NCBI GenBank assembly: GCA_013289685.1 | Contig: JABCZL010000011.1 | Location: forward strand, 1-64,000 | DNA: 64,000 nt | Reading direction: 5' to 3' | Source of the DNA: Acidobacteriota bacterium | GTDB taxonomy: Bacteria; Acidobacteriota; Terriglobia; Terriglobales; Acidobacteriaceae | Shown here: in pieces, positions 10,163-18,394 of the stretch | How the letters are laid out: every line of letters begins with the position of its first letter | How positions within the stretch are numbered: position 1 is the first letter of the stretch | Notes under the pieces: model-generated | Seen by the model: only the letters and a program-made list of their open reading frames with translations | Told to the model about the DNA's origin: nothing | Databases searched by the model: none | Position numbers and translations under genes: made by a program

Positions 10163-12343
10163 GTGGTACACCGCATCCAGCTTGTCCTCGTCTTCGTCTT
10201 TGTCTTCGTCGCAACCCCGATTGCCAGGGCTCAGGACACGCGGTTCGCGCCAAGCGATCAGCAGATCCCCGTGCCCGACTGCGTGGGCGTTGCCGTCAAG
10301 GATCTCTGGTTTCCCGGTTCCAAGCTCTGTGGTCCAGACGAGCATGAAGCGTGGCTGGCCGACATCAGTCACTGGCGCGATGAGCGCCGCATCCGCATCG
10401 GCTACGACGGTTCCCGTTACGACCGCCCGGAGTTTAAGTGGACGCAATCTAGTTTCATCCAGCCTCAGATGATGGTGCATGATCGCTACTTCTATGATCC
10501 GGCCGCGGGGAAATACACAGTGGACCGGTACCTGGACGACCTGGACAAACGCTTCGGAGGAATTGATTCGGTGCTCATCTGGCCGACTTATCCGAACATG
10601 GGAATCGACAACCGGAATCAGCACGATCTGATTCGCAGCATGCCGGGCGGCATCGCGGGAGTTCGCCAGATGGTGGCGGACTTCCATCGCCGCGGCGTGC
10701 GCGTTCTGTTCCCGATGATGATGTGGGACCAAGGGACGCGCGCGCCCGAGCGCTCGTGGCCCGAGGAGATCGCCACGCTGATGGCCGAAATCGGCGCCGA
10801 CGGCATCAACGGGGACACGCAAGACGGCGTGCCTCTGGCTTTCTCACTCGCGGCCGACAAGGCTGGTCATCCGCTGGTGTTCGAACCGGAAGGTGGTCCA
10901 TCCGACGAAGCGCTCGCCTGGAACCTGATGACCTGGGGGCAATATCAGTTTCCCTTCACCCCGCTGGTCGACAAATACAAATGGCTGGAACCCCGGCACA
11001 TGGTGAACATTTCCGACCGCTGGAATAGGGACAAGACGAACGATCTGCAGTTCGCCTTCTTCAACGGCGTGGGCTGGGAGAGCTGGGAAAATATCTGGGG
11101 CATCTGGAATGGAATCACGCCGCGCGACGCTGAAGCCACGCGCAGGGTCGCCGCCATTGAGCGCGCCTTCGCTCCTTTTTTAGTCAGCAGAAACTGGCAA
11201 CCCATGGCGCCGATGCTGCGCTATGGGGTCTTTGCCAGCCGCTGGCCGCTCGCAGGTCAGACTCTCTGGACCATCGTGAATCGCAACGAATATGACCTGG
11301 ACGGCGATCAGATGGAAGTCGCCGCGACGCAGGGCGTGCGTTACTACGATCTCTACCATGGGGTCGAGCTCAAGCCGCAGGCCCGAGGCGCAGGGCGCTG
11401 GGTTCTCATCTTTCCCATCGAAGCCAAAGGATATGGAGCCGTTTTCGCGACCGGCACGGAGCCGGACGTTCATCTTCAGGACTTGTTGTCGAAGATGAAG
11501 CAGATGACCAGCGTACCGCTGGCCAGCTATTCGCATGAGTGGAAATTCCTGCCGCAGCAGATCGTTGAAATCCCGCCTGCCGGGTCTGCGTCAGCCGCGC
11601 CCGAAGGCATGCTGAAGATCCCGGCCGCGGATTTCGTGTTCGAAGTCGCCGGCATCGAGATCGAAGGCCTCAATGATATGGATCTCGATGTGCAATATCC
11701 CTGGGAAGATTCGCCGCGACGCTTCCACTCGCATCCCATGCACATCGATTCGTTTTATATCGACAAATATCCTGTCACGAACCAGCAGTTCAGGAAATTC
11801 ATGGACGCCACGCACTATCACCCGAAAGACGACCTGAACTTTCTGCGTGACTGGAAGGACGGAAACTATCCCGTGGGATGGGAGAACCGGTCCGTGACTT
11901 GGGTTTCCCTCGAAGATGCGCGTGCCTATGCCAGTTGGGCAGGGAAGCGCCTTCCGCACGAATGGGAATGGCAGTATGCCGCGCAAGGTACGGACCGGCG
12001 GCTGTATCCCTGGGGCAATGAATGGGACGCGAGTGCCCTTCCTGTGCCCGACAAGTCTCGCACCATGCGCCCACCCGATCCCGTCGATGCGCATCCCAGG
12101 GGGGCGAGTCCGTTTGGTGTGATGGACCTGGTCGGAAACGTCTGGCAGTGGACGGAGGAGTTTGTCGACGAGCACACGCGGGCCGGCATTCTGCGCGGTG
12201 GAAATTACTATCACCCGCAGGGCTCGATCTGGTATTTCCCCGAGGCCTACAAATTAACTGAGCACGGCAAGCTACTGCTCATGTCCCCCAGCATGGATCG
12301 GTCTGGAACCGTCGGATTCCGGTGCGTGGTCGACGCGCGCTGA
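10163..12343 (+). CDS. Secreted protein with TIM-barrel-like N-terminal region and SUMF1/FGE-like C-terminal domain
   Basis: About 726 residues. The start is uncertain: no ATG precedes the signal-peptide-like segment (VLVFVFVFVATPIARAQ), so a GTG at 10163 is proposed; the frame is open back to 10031. Residues about 30-400 resemble a glycosidase-type barrel (SVLIWPTYPNMGIDN, RVLFPMMMWDQGTR, GADGINGDTQDG), which is a tentative reading. Residues about 485-724 are a formylglycine-generating-enzyme/SUMF1-type fold: IDSFYIDKYPVTNQQFRKFM, KRLPHEWEWQYAAQG, YPWGNEWD, GNVWQWTEEF, RGGNYY and terminal GFRCVV. Active FGEs have two catalytic cysteines five residues apart near this end; here only the GFRC cysteine is present, so sulfatase maturation activity is unlikely. 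SUMF1-like folds also serve as binding or non-maturase oxidoreductase domains. Confidence 0.75.
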   Translation: MVHRIQLVLVFVFVFVATPIARAQDTRFAPSDQQIPVPDCVGVAVKDLWFPGSKLCGPDEHEAWLADISHWRDERRIRIGYDGSRYDRPEFKWTQSSFIQPQMMVHDRYFYDPAAGKYTVDRYLDDLDKRFGGIDSVLIWPTYPNMGIDNRNQHDLIRSMPGGIAGVRQMVADFHRRGVRVLFPMMMWDQGTRAPERSWPEEIATLMAEIGADGINGDTQDGVPLAFSLAADKAGHPLVFEPEGGPSDEALAWNLMTWGQYQFPFTPLVDKYKWLEPRHMVNISDRWNRDKTNDLQFAFFNGVGWESWENIWGIWNGITPRDAEATRRVAAIERAFAPFLVSRNWQPMAPMLRYGVFASRWPLAGQTLWTIVNRNEYDLDGDQMEVAATQGVRYYDLYHGVELKPQARGAGRWVLIFPIEAKGYGAVFATGTEPDVHLQDLLSKMKQMTSVPLASYSHEWKFLPQQIVEIPPAGSASAAPEGMLKIPAADFVFEVAGIEIEGLNDMDLDVQYPWEDSPRRFHSHPMHIDSFYIDKYPVTNQQFRKFMDATHYHPKDDLNFLRDWKDGNYPVGWENRSVTWVSLEDARAYASWAGKRLPHEWEWQYAAQGTDRRLYPWGNEWDASALPVPDKSRTMRPPDPVDAHPRGASPFGVMDLVGNVWQWTEEFVDEHTRAGILRGGNYYHPQGSIWYFPEAYKLTEHGKLLLMSPSMDRSGTVGFRCVVDAR

Positions 12344-12346
12344 AGT

Positions 12347-12363
12347 CCGGTGCCCGCCACCGG
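12347..12363 (+). other. Short GC-rich hairpin after the SUMF1-domain gene
   Basis: CCGGTG (12347-12352) and CACCGG (12358-12363) form a 6-bp stem with a 5-base loop three bases after the stop codon. There is no T-run, so it is at most a weak or factor-assisted transcription end. Confidence 0.3.
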
Positions 12364-12454
12364 CTGATCCCACCCGATGTATACTCTTTGCTTTCCGCGA
12401 GCCGGAACCGAAGTCGCGCATCTCAAAAAATCAAATTGAACTAGGAGATTTGAC

Positions 12455-13213
12455 ATGCAGAGCCGCATTACCGGAACCACCATGCCTGTCCTGGAGTTCG
12501 CCCTGGATCCCAATGACGCCATCATCTCCGAAGCCGGGGAACTCTCATGGATGGGCAGCTCGATCCAGATGACCACGCACACGCAGTTCGCTGGTGGCGG
12601 AGGAATCTTCGGCGTGCTCAAGCGCGTGGCCGGCGGCGGCTCCCTTTTTATGACCGAATATCGGGCGCTCGGCATGGCCGGCGAGCTCGCTTTCGCAACC
12701 AAGCTCCCCGGCCACATCGTGCCTGTGGAAGTTTCGCCGGGGCACGAGTACATGATTCACCGCCACGGCTTCCTCTGCGCCACGTCGCAGATTCAAGTTA
12801 GCGTGGGCTTCCAACAATCGCTGGGCGCGGGAATTTTTGGCGGCGACGGTTTCCTGTTACAAAAGGTCAGCGGACAGGGCACCGCCTGGCTCGAACTTTC
12901 CGGAGAACTCGTGGTGCGTGATCTTCAGCCTGGAGAAACCTTGCGCGTTCATCCCGGCCACGTGGGCGCGTTTCAGTCCAGCGTCTCGTTCCAGATCACG
13001 ACCGTGCCCGGCATCAAGAACATGATCTTCGGCGGCGACGGACTGTTTTTGGCTGCGCTCACCGGACCCGGCCGCATCTGGCTGCAGACCTTGCCCATTG
13101 CCAAATTAGCGCATGCCCTGGAGAGATACATGCCTCACGAAGCTCGCCGGCAGACCGTGGAAGGCGGTGTCGTCGGCGGAATCGTCGGCTCCATCCTCGA
13201 CAACATGAAGTGA
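12455..13213 (+). CDS. AIM24 / TIGR00266-family protein
   Basis: A 252-residue cytoplasmic-looking protein with no signal peptide. The ATG at 12455 follows an AGGAG site (CTAGGAGATTTGAC). It shows the glycine-rich repetitive beta structure of the TIGR00266/AIM24 family: AISEAGELSWM-like start, repeated 'GGDG' turns (IFGGDGFLLQKVSGQGTAWL, IFGGDGLFLAALTGPGRIWL) and a C-terminal glycine-rich tail (GGVVGGIVGSILD). Family members are widespread; the yeast mitochondrial homologue AIM24 is linked to inner-membrane organisation, but the bacterial function is not known. It stands alone, 140 bases before the ArsR gene promoter. Confidence 0.85.
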   Translation: MQSRITGTTMPVLEFALDPNDAIISEAGELSWMGSSIQMTTHTQFAGGGGIFGVLKRVAGGGSLFMTEYRALGMAGELAFATKLPGHIVPVEVSPGHEYMIHRHGFLCATSQIQVSVGFQQSLGAGIFGGDGFLLQKVSGQGTAWLELSGELVVRDLQPGETLRVHPGHVGAFQSSVSFQITTVPGIKNMIFGGDGLFLAALTGPGRIWLQTLPIAKLAHALERYMPHEARRQTVEGGVVGGIVGSILDNMK

Positions 13214-13307
13214 GTGGCTAGACCCGAGTTTCCTCGACCCCGACCGTCGACGCAACCGGCATTCCAGGCCCACGGTTGATGAGTAATAAAAGGTGGCTGT
13301 GAGCGTT

Positions 13308-13347
13308 TATATATGCCTTGACAAGTATATGCTCAATAGAGTATATT
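13308..13347 (+). promoter_or_regulatory. Sigma-70-type promoter with three 16-bp-spaced TATAT half-sites before arsR-like gene
   Basis: TTGACA at 13318-13323 matches the -35 consensus exactly and is followed, after 17-18 bases, by a -10 (GTATAT/TATATT, 13341-13347). The expected transcription start lies at about 13353-13355, that is at the ATG at 13354, so the message would be leaderless; no Shine-Dalgarno sequence precedes the ATG. TATAT occurs at 13310, 13326 and 13342, exactly 16 bases apart, with longer matches TATATGC (13310, 13326) and AGTATAT (13324, 13340). These repeats straddle the -35 and -10 and are candidate operator half-sites for autoregulation by the ArsR protein. Confidence 0.65.
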
Positions 13348-13353
13348 AAAAAA

Positions 13354-13743
13354 ATGGAATCTGTATTCGAGATCATTGCGGAACCGAACCGGCGGGCGAT
13401 ATTGAGCCTCCTGGGCTCGTCCCAACAGTCGGTGGGGGAGATCGAGCGTCAGCTTCGAATGACGCAGCCGACCGTGTCCAAACACCTGCGTGTGCTGCGC
13501 GAGGCTGGTTTCGTGGAATCCACGGTGGACGCACAACGGCGCCTCTACCAGCTAAAACCTGAGCCTTTTCAGCAGATGGATGCCTGGCTGGCCCAGTTCC
13601 GCCGGTTCTGGTCCGTACACATAGACGCTCTCGAACGCCACCTTGATCGCATGGATCACGAACGCGCCGATCGATCAAATCAGTCAGCACCGACGAAAAG
13701 CAAGACTAAGGAAAAGACGACGCGGTCCAAACCGCGAACGTGA
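13354..13743 (+). CDS. ArsR-family winged-helix transcriptional regulator
   Basis: A 129-residue DNA-binding regulator of the ArsR/SmtB superfamily. The winged helix is clear: EPNRRAILSLLGSSQQSVGE, recognition helix MTQPTVSKHLRVLREAGFVE and wing DAQRRLYQLKPE. No cysteine metal-binding motif is present; the protein resembles the regulators commonly found before SRPBCC/AHSA1 and VOC genes, not arsenic sensors. The C-terminus carries FWSVHIDALERHL (residues 85-97) followed by a charged lysine-rich tail. The same 13-residue motif recurs in the small membrane protein encoded at 14178. The ATG at 13354 lies at the predicted transcription start. It heads a same-strand set running to 15911. Confidence 0.9.
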   Translation: MESVFEIIAEPNRRAILSLLGSSQQSVGEIERQLRMTQPTVSKHLRVLREAGFVESTVDAQRRLYQLKPEPFQQMDAWLAQFRRFWSVHIDALERHLDRMDHERADRSNQSAPTKSKTKEKTTRSKPRT

Positions 13744-13758
13744 CAAAGGAGAAACGAA

Positions 13759-14151
13759 ATGAAAATCAAAGTGACCAGCGTATACGTCGACAACCAGGAC
13801 AAGGCCCTGCGCTTCTATACGGAGGTGCTCGGGTTTACAAAGAAGACGGACTTTTCGCAGGGGCCATATCGCTGGCTGACCGTGGCCTCGCTCGAAGAAC
13901 CGGAGGGCACTGAACTGCAACTGGCGCTGAACAACAACCCCGCAGCCAAAACATATCAGCAGGCGATCTTTCAACAGAGCCAGCCCGCGGCCAATTTTTT
14001 TACCGATGACGTCAAGAGCGACTACGAGCGGATCAAGAGCCGCGGAGCCGAGTTCACCATGCTGCCCACTGACGTGACCGGATCGACCATTGCGATGCTG
14101 AACGACACCTGCGGTAACCTGATTCAGCTCACCCAGCTTAAGCGCTGGTAG
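13759..14151 (+). CDS. VOC-superfamily (glyoxalase/bleomycin-resistance-like) protein
   Basis: A 130-residue protein with the paired beta-alpha-beta-beta-beta fold of the vicinal oxygen chelate superfamily: IKVTSVYVDNQDKALRFYTE with VLGFTKKT in the first half, DDVKSDYERIKSRGAEF and the terminal GNLIQL in the second. An AAAGGAGAAACG ribosome site precedes the ATG and the gene is only 15 bases after the regulator. The usual metal ligands (an early histidine and the final glutamate of GN.IEL) are not present, as serine/tyrosine and glutamine occupy those regions, so a binding protein or metal-free enzyme is more likely than a glyoxalase I. The substrate is unknown. Confidence 0.88.
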   Translation: MKIKVTSVYVDNQDKALRFYTEVLGFTKKTDFSQGPYRWLTVASLEEPEGTELQLALNNNPAAKTYQQAIFQQSQPAANFFTDDVKSDYERIKSRGAEFTMLPTDVTGSTIAMLNDTCGNLIQLTQLKRW

Positions 14152-14177
14152 GGCGGATGTTCAGTAGGAGGAGATAC

Positions 14178-14405
14178 ATGACTGATCGCGAGCGCTATTC
14201 AATAGACCCGGCGAATGCCGTGCAGTCCTGCCTGTTCTGGTCCGCTCACGTGGATGCTCTCGAACGCCACCTCTCGGCCAACACATGGGCGCTGGCGGCC
14301 GTCACTGTGCTGCTGATCGCGTATCCGATCGCGCGGATGGTGGTTCCGGCCATACTCCATAGCATTGTGCCCCATGTGGTTCGGACCGTGCTCAACTTGA
14401 TCTGA
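14178..14405 (+). CDS. Small single-span membrane protein sharing a motif with the ArsR protein
   Basis: A 75-residue protein starting at ATG 14178 behind GGAGGAGATAC. One transmembrane helix is predicted at about residues 38-58 (LAAVTVLLIAYPIARMVV). Residues 20-32 (FWSAHVDALERHL) match 11 of 13 residues of the ArsR C-terminus encoded at 13606-13644, and the DNA of the two 39-base segments is identical at about 33 positions. The gene therefore probably arose in part by local duplication of the regulator's 3' region. No family is recognised. Its position suggests cotranscription with the VOC and SRPBCC genes. Confidence 0.7.
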   Translation: MTDRERYSIDPANAVQSCLFWSAHVDALERHLSANTWALAAVTVLLIAYPIARMVVPAILHSIVPHVVRTVLNLI

Positions 14406-14499
14406 GTTCGAAACCAGGCACGGCGGCAAGACATACGCCCGTCGCGGTCGATCGAGAAGATCTTCGAGTTCAGCTCACCAATTAAGACAGGAGAAGAAG

Positions 14500-15084
14500 A
14501 TGACCGACCTCCAGCACTACACACCGGGACCTGCCCACGGGGCGCGGATACGAAAGGACCGGGGAGAAAACGGGGAAGAGAAGTGGACACTGATTCTCGT
14601 CAGAGAACTGCGCCACTCGCCGGAAAAAGTCTGGCAGGCAATTACCGACCCGGCGCATCTGCGCGAGTGGGCTCCCTTTGACGTGGATGGGAGCCTGGGT
14701 ACGGTTGGAGCCACGGTGAAGCTCACCACGGTGGGAGCGCCCGCGCCGCGCGTTACCGAAACGACGGTGACGCGAGCCGACGCTCCCGAGGTGCTTGAGT
14801 ACAAGTGGGGTGGCTTCGATATGCGGTGGGAGCTCGAAGCCTTGGGTAGCGGCACGCGCCTGACGCTCTGGACCAACATCGGTCACCGCTTCATCGCAAT
14901 GGGCGCTGCCGGTTGGCACATTTGTTTCGATGTTCTGGATCGCCTTCTCAGCGGAACTCCCATTGGCCGCACCGTCGGTCCCGAGGCCATGAAGTTCGGC
15001 GGCTGGCAGCAGCTGCACGCCGAGTACGCCAAGCAGTTCGGTGTTGAAGTAATCAATTGGCCGCCGCAGGCGGCTCAAAAGTAG
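14500..15084 (+). CDS. SRPBCC / AHSA1-like ligand-binding domain protein
   Basis: A 194-residue START/Bet v1-like protein. The typical AHSA1 opening is present (LILVRELRHSPEKVWQAITD and HLREWAPFDVDG), followed by alternating beta strands and the long C-terminal helix (GGWQQLHAEYAKQFGV). The ATG at 14500 follows CAGGAGAAGAAG. Such proteins bind hydrophobic small molecules and are very often encoded beside ArsR regulators with DUF1801 and VOC partners, as here. No catalytic residues are defined for this group and the ligand is unknown. Confidence 0.88.
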   Translation: MTDLQHYTPGPAHGARIRKDRGENGEEKWTLILVRELRHSPEKVWQAITDPAHLREWAPFDVDGSLGTVGATVKLTTVGAPAPRVTETTVTRADAPEVLEYKWGGFDMRWELEALGSGTRLTLWTNIGHRFIAMGAAGWHICFDVLDRLLSGTPIGRTVGPEAMKFGGWQQLHAEYAKQFGVEVINWPPQAAQK

Positions 15085-15150
15085 TGAATCGTGGTCGATC
15101 GCAAAGTTCGGAAATGAAGAGAACTGATATCAAATTCAAGGAGTGAGATC

Positions 15151-15414
15151 ATGGCGCAATCGGCTTATGCAGCAAGCATCGTGAACCGAGGCATCACACG
15201 TTCAATTTTTCGCTGGATTCACATCGTCTTTAGCATTCCAATACTCGGTTATATCTACAGCCCGTTTGACAAAATTCCACAGTATGCTTTCCCCACTCGG
15301 TTCGTCTTCGTTCCTGTGATGATCCTTTCGGGATTGTGGATGTGGAAAGGCCAGGTCGTTCGACGACTCATTTCGAAAAGACAGGCCTATCAAGACGCAG
15401 CGGCGAACCGCTGA
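15151..15414 (+). CDS. Small two-helix membrane protein, uncharacterised
   Basis: An 87-residue protein with an AAGGAGTGAGATC ribosome site before ATG 15151. Two hydrophobic segments are visible, about residues 22-38 (WIHIVFSIPILGYIYS) and 51-66 (FVFVPVMILSGLWMW), and the tail is basic (RRLISKRQ). It resembles the small integral membrane proteins that accompany ArsR/SRPBCC gene sets, but I cannot name a family. It sits 66 bases after the SRPBCC gene and probably shares its transcript. Confidence 0.72.
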   Translation: MAQSAYAASIVNRGITRSIFRWIHIVFSIPILGYIYSPFDKIPQYAFPTRFVFVPVMILSGLWMWKGQVVRRLISKRQAYQDAAANR

Positions 15415-15494
15415 AGGCGTGGGCCGTTCCTTAGCATTACGCAATAAAACTAGTCGCATGAAAACCAGACAAGAATTCGAGGTATAAAGATCCA

Positions 15495-15911
15495 ATGAAT
15501 CCATCGGAACGCATTGACCAACTGATCGTGGGACTCACAGACTGGCGTGGCAAAACGTTGGCCAGCATCCGCAAGTGCATCCTGGCGGCCGACCGGGAGA
15601 TCATCGAGGAGTGGAAGTGGATGGGAAGCCCAGTGTGGTCGCGCGACGGAATCATCGCGGTCGGCAACGCCCACAAAGGTAAGGTGAAGCTTACCTTTTC
15701 CAATGGGGCGAGGCTTCCAGATCCTGACAAGCTTTTCAACGCGGGCCTCGGAGGCAACGCGTGGCGAGCGATCGATTTGTTCGAGGGCGATAAGATTAAT
15801 GACCGTGCTCTAAGAAATCTCGTCCGCGCCGCCGTTGATTACAATCGGATCAAATTGAAGAAAAAAGAGCCTGCGGGCGCTCGAGCGAAAGTACATAAAA
15901 GTAAAAAGTGA
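15495..15911 (+). CDS. DUF1801-family protein
   Basis: A 138-residue protein with the DUF1801 (YdhG-like) signature: a helical N-terminus (ERIDQLIVGLTDWRG), the EEWKWMGSPVW core, GNAHKGKVKLTFSNGARLPD and a C-terminal lysine-rich tail. These small proteins usually accompany SRPBCC, VOC and ArsR-type regulators; the biochemical role is not established. It is the last gene of the (+) set and converges with the beta-helix gene at 15966, leaving a 54-base gap with no clear terminator. Confidence 0.85.
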   Translation: MNPSERIDQLIVGLTDWRGKTLASIRKCILAADREIIEEWKWMGSPVWSRDGIIAVGNAHKGKVKLTFSNGARLPDPDKLFNAGLGGNAWRAIDLFEGDKINDRALRNLVRAAVDYNRIKLKKKEPAGARAKVHKSKK

Positions 15912-15965
15912 AGCCACTCCAGGTTTTTCTCACCAAATCGCTTTGCGGGCCGCTCATCGTCTGGG

Positions 15966-18293
15966 TCAATGCAAATCCGCAGAACGGTCTGGCTTCTTGA
16001 AACCTGCTGAAGGGTCTCCTGCAGAATACAGCGCCATCATTGATCCAAACCCTCGTGCAGGAAGTGACGTGCTAAGAAGAGATTTTACCGCTCCGCGTTG
16101 GGTCTCTTTGACCTGAACCGCAAAATTACCGCCGCTAGCAGCCGGCCTGTAGTTGCTCACCGCATAAATAAAGGATGCGCGCGAATCACTCACCACGAAG
16201 CTCACCGAATCAGCTGGAGCCTTCCAGACTGGGTAGATAAGACCACCAAGCACTTCGGTGGATCCGCTTTCTTCGGTTTCGATGTTAGTGCCGGTGCCTT
16301 CCGTTTTCAGACCCAAAATCCAGAGTTTGCCGCCCTTGTTCGTGATTTTTGTTGTATTGCCTTCAGGGTTGATTTGCCGGGCAAACACAGTTTGAGGAAA
16401 CAGAATTTGCCAGTTCCCAGCCGCTACATTTTCCACAAACACAGTCCCTGTTCCCCGGTTCGTGTTTTGATACGCAATGGTAGTGGGAAGTCCGCCAATC
16501 ATAGAGTCACGCAGGACCAACGGTCGCGCCGAATCTTGCTGAACGAAGATGACGCCCGGTGAAGGGTGAGGGTAATAAGCTCCTATCCTGAAGTGGTCCA
16601 GAGTAATGTCATTCGTTCCAGCCTCGATTTTCAACAAGGGTGCGGGACTGTCACCCCGGCTAAAGACTTGTCCCGTAGGGTTCAGGGACGAGTTAAAGCC
16701 CTCCAGCATGCGGACGTTCCCGCCAACGAGAATCGTACGAGCAATCAGATAGACTCCAGTCGGGAAATAAACCGTCGTGGCTCCACAATCAATTGCTGCC
16801 TGAATCGCAGCCGAGCTGTCGGTCATTCCGGTCGGGTCTGCTCCGAAGGCGGTGACACTCTTCCAATGATTCAAACTTGAGTCTTCGAAGAAGGGCGTCT
16901 CCTCGACCGGAAGGTTTAGTGACGAAGTTTTGCCATCGAACTGAGTAAACACCGGTCCGGAATCGTACTCGGTGATCGTAGAACCCTGACCTTGTAATGC
17001 GGAAGCATATCCTGATGAAGTGACGTCTCTCGCGTAAAGAGTCCCATGGTTCTGGATTGCTGAAGATTGGGAGGAACCACCCTGCAGTCTGGCCCCGACC
17101 AACGTTACCAGCCCAGCCGGATTCACGTTATATATTGCCGGCACACCGTTCGTGGAAACCAGGTGCCGGATCGAAAGTACATTACTCGCGTTGTAGATTC
17201 CGTATCGTTTCTGATTCAAGAGAGTCAGGTCTTCGAAGGTAAGGCTGTACTCGTTGTTAGCCACCTTGATGCCGTAATCAAAACCATTGATCACTACGTT
17301 TTTCATGAGGCACGGCCCGGCGGCATACCGTTGCAACGCGAGGCCGATCGCGCCAGCATGAGTTGCGTCGCTCGATTGGAGGGTCACGTTGCGCAGAGCG
17401 CAATAGTTATTACCCATAAAATCGAGCGCGACTGCCCCGGGATTGCCTCGACCCACATCGATCGTTATGTCGAAAATATTATTGTCGAACGCGCTGTTTC
17501 CTGCCCCATTGAGCTTGCCACGTTGTGAGGCAAACCACAGAACGTCCGCGGGCGCGTCGGCGCTTTGGTAAAGGGGGTTGTTGTCCTTCAATTTGATTAT
17601 GGTTGTAGCGCGGTTTTCGCCCTGAAGCGTAAGCAAGGAATTCCACTGGGACCTCAGATCCTTCTCGAGCAGCGGGCGCGATACCAGATACGTCCCGGCA
17701 GGGAAGAAGATAATACGAGGTCCGGTCTGCGGGTGATGGACCACGGACGAAATTGCCCGCTGGATAGCCTCAGTATCGTCGCTAACGGCGTCTCCTTTGG
17801 CGCCGTACTGGCTTCTTACGTCGACCATGCCAGAGTCCGTGGGAAAGGCGCGTTCGGCGCTAGCGATGAAGTCTCCGGCGAAGGCTGGTTGCTCGGTCAT
17901 CGTCACGTCGAAGGTTTCGGGCGCCGCATTCGGGCTCGCGATTTGCGCTGATGCGACATATATCCCGGGCGCGAACCCCGCGGGATCTGTTATGAAATCG
18001 ACCGAGGCGGTTGCATTCGGGGAAAGGGATCCCGAAGCTGGCTCAAACCGCAGCCATGCCTGATTGGAAGACGCCGCCCAGTCCACTCTCGCAGTCCCCG
18101 CATTTCGAAATGTGAGAGCCCGGGAACGGACGGCTCCGCCTCCCTGGGTTGTGGTGAACTTGAGAGGGGATGTGATGGTTACGGCTATGGGAGAGCTCAC
18201 GGCTCGCGCCAGGAACGCAGGTCCCAGTGCGGTGAAGAACAGCACAAGAAAGGCGATACAACCAGATTTCTTAAAGTCCTTGCCGGCGCTCAT
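15966..18293 (-). CDS. Secreted pectate-lyase-like (Pectate_lyase_3/GH55-type) beta-helix protein
   Basis: A 775-residue exported protein at the distal end of the polysaccharide locus. It has a signal peptide (GCIAFLVLFFTALGPAFLAR), a BACON/Ig-like domain at about residues 35-135 (LRFEPASGSLSPNATASVDF), and two right-handed beta-helix units that each start with the Pectate_lyase_3 signature: VRSQYGAKGDAVSDDTEAIQ near residue 157 and VTAFGADPTGMTDSSAAIQ near 478. GH55 glucanases and phage-tailspike-type polysaccharide depolymerases share this layout. In exopolysaccharide loci such proteins often act as lyases or hydrolases that trim or release the polymer, which is the inferred role here. Catalytic residues cannot be fixed by eye. 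Confidence 0.8.
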   Translation of the reverse strand: MSAGKDFKKSGCIAFLVLFFTALGPAFLARAVSSPIAVTITSPLKFTTTQGGGAVRSRALTFRNAGTARVDWAASSNQAWLRFEPASGSLSPNATASVDFITDPAGFAPGIYVASAQIASPNAAPETFDVTMTEQPAFAGDFIASAERAFPTDSGMVDVRSQYGAKGDAVSDDTEAIQRAISSVVHHPQTGPRIIFFPAGTYLVSRPLLEKDLRSQWNSLLTLQGENRATTIIKLKDNNPLYQSADAPADVLWFASQRGKLNGAGNSAFDNNIFDITIDVGRGNPGAVALDFMGNNYCALRNVTLQSSDATHAGAIGLALQRYAAGPCLMKNVVINGFDYGIKVANNEYSLTFEDLTLLNQKRYGIYNASNVLSIRHLVSTNGVPAIYNVNPAGLVTLVGARLQGGSSQSSAIQNHGTLYARDVTSSGYASALQGQGSTITEYDSGPVFTQFDGKTSSLNLPVEETPFFEDSSLNHWKSVTAFGADPTGMTDSSAAIQAAIDCGATTVYFPTGVYLIARTILVGGNVRMLEGFNSSLNPTGQVFSRGDSPAPLLKIEAGTNDITLDHFRIGAYYPHPSPGVIFVQQDSARPLVLRDSMIGGLPTTIAYQNTNRGTGTVFVENVAAGNWQILFPQTVFARQINPEGNTTKITNKGGKLWILGLKTEGTGTNIETEESGSTEVLGGLIYPVWKAPADSVSFVVSDSRASFIYAVSNYRPAASGGNFAVQVKETQRGAVKSLLSTSLPARGFGSMMALYSAGDPSAGFKKPDRSADLH

Positions 18294-18394
18294 GCGCAGG
18301 ATATTTCCATAGAAATCGCCCAGCCGTCCAGTGCGAGCGCTCAGTGTCTATTCCTCCGCTACTTATCCGAATTGCTTCGTCGACCGCGGTCCGT

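Noticed and set aside
10163..12343. Functional sulfatase-maturating enzyme
   Set aside because: Only one of the two catalytic cysteines is present and no sulfatase gene is nearby.
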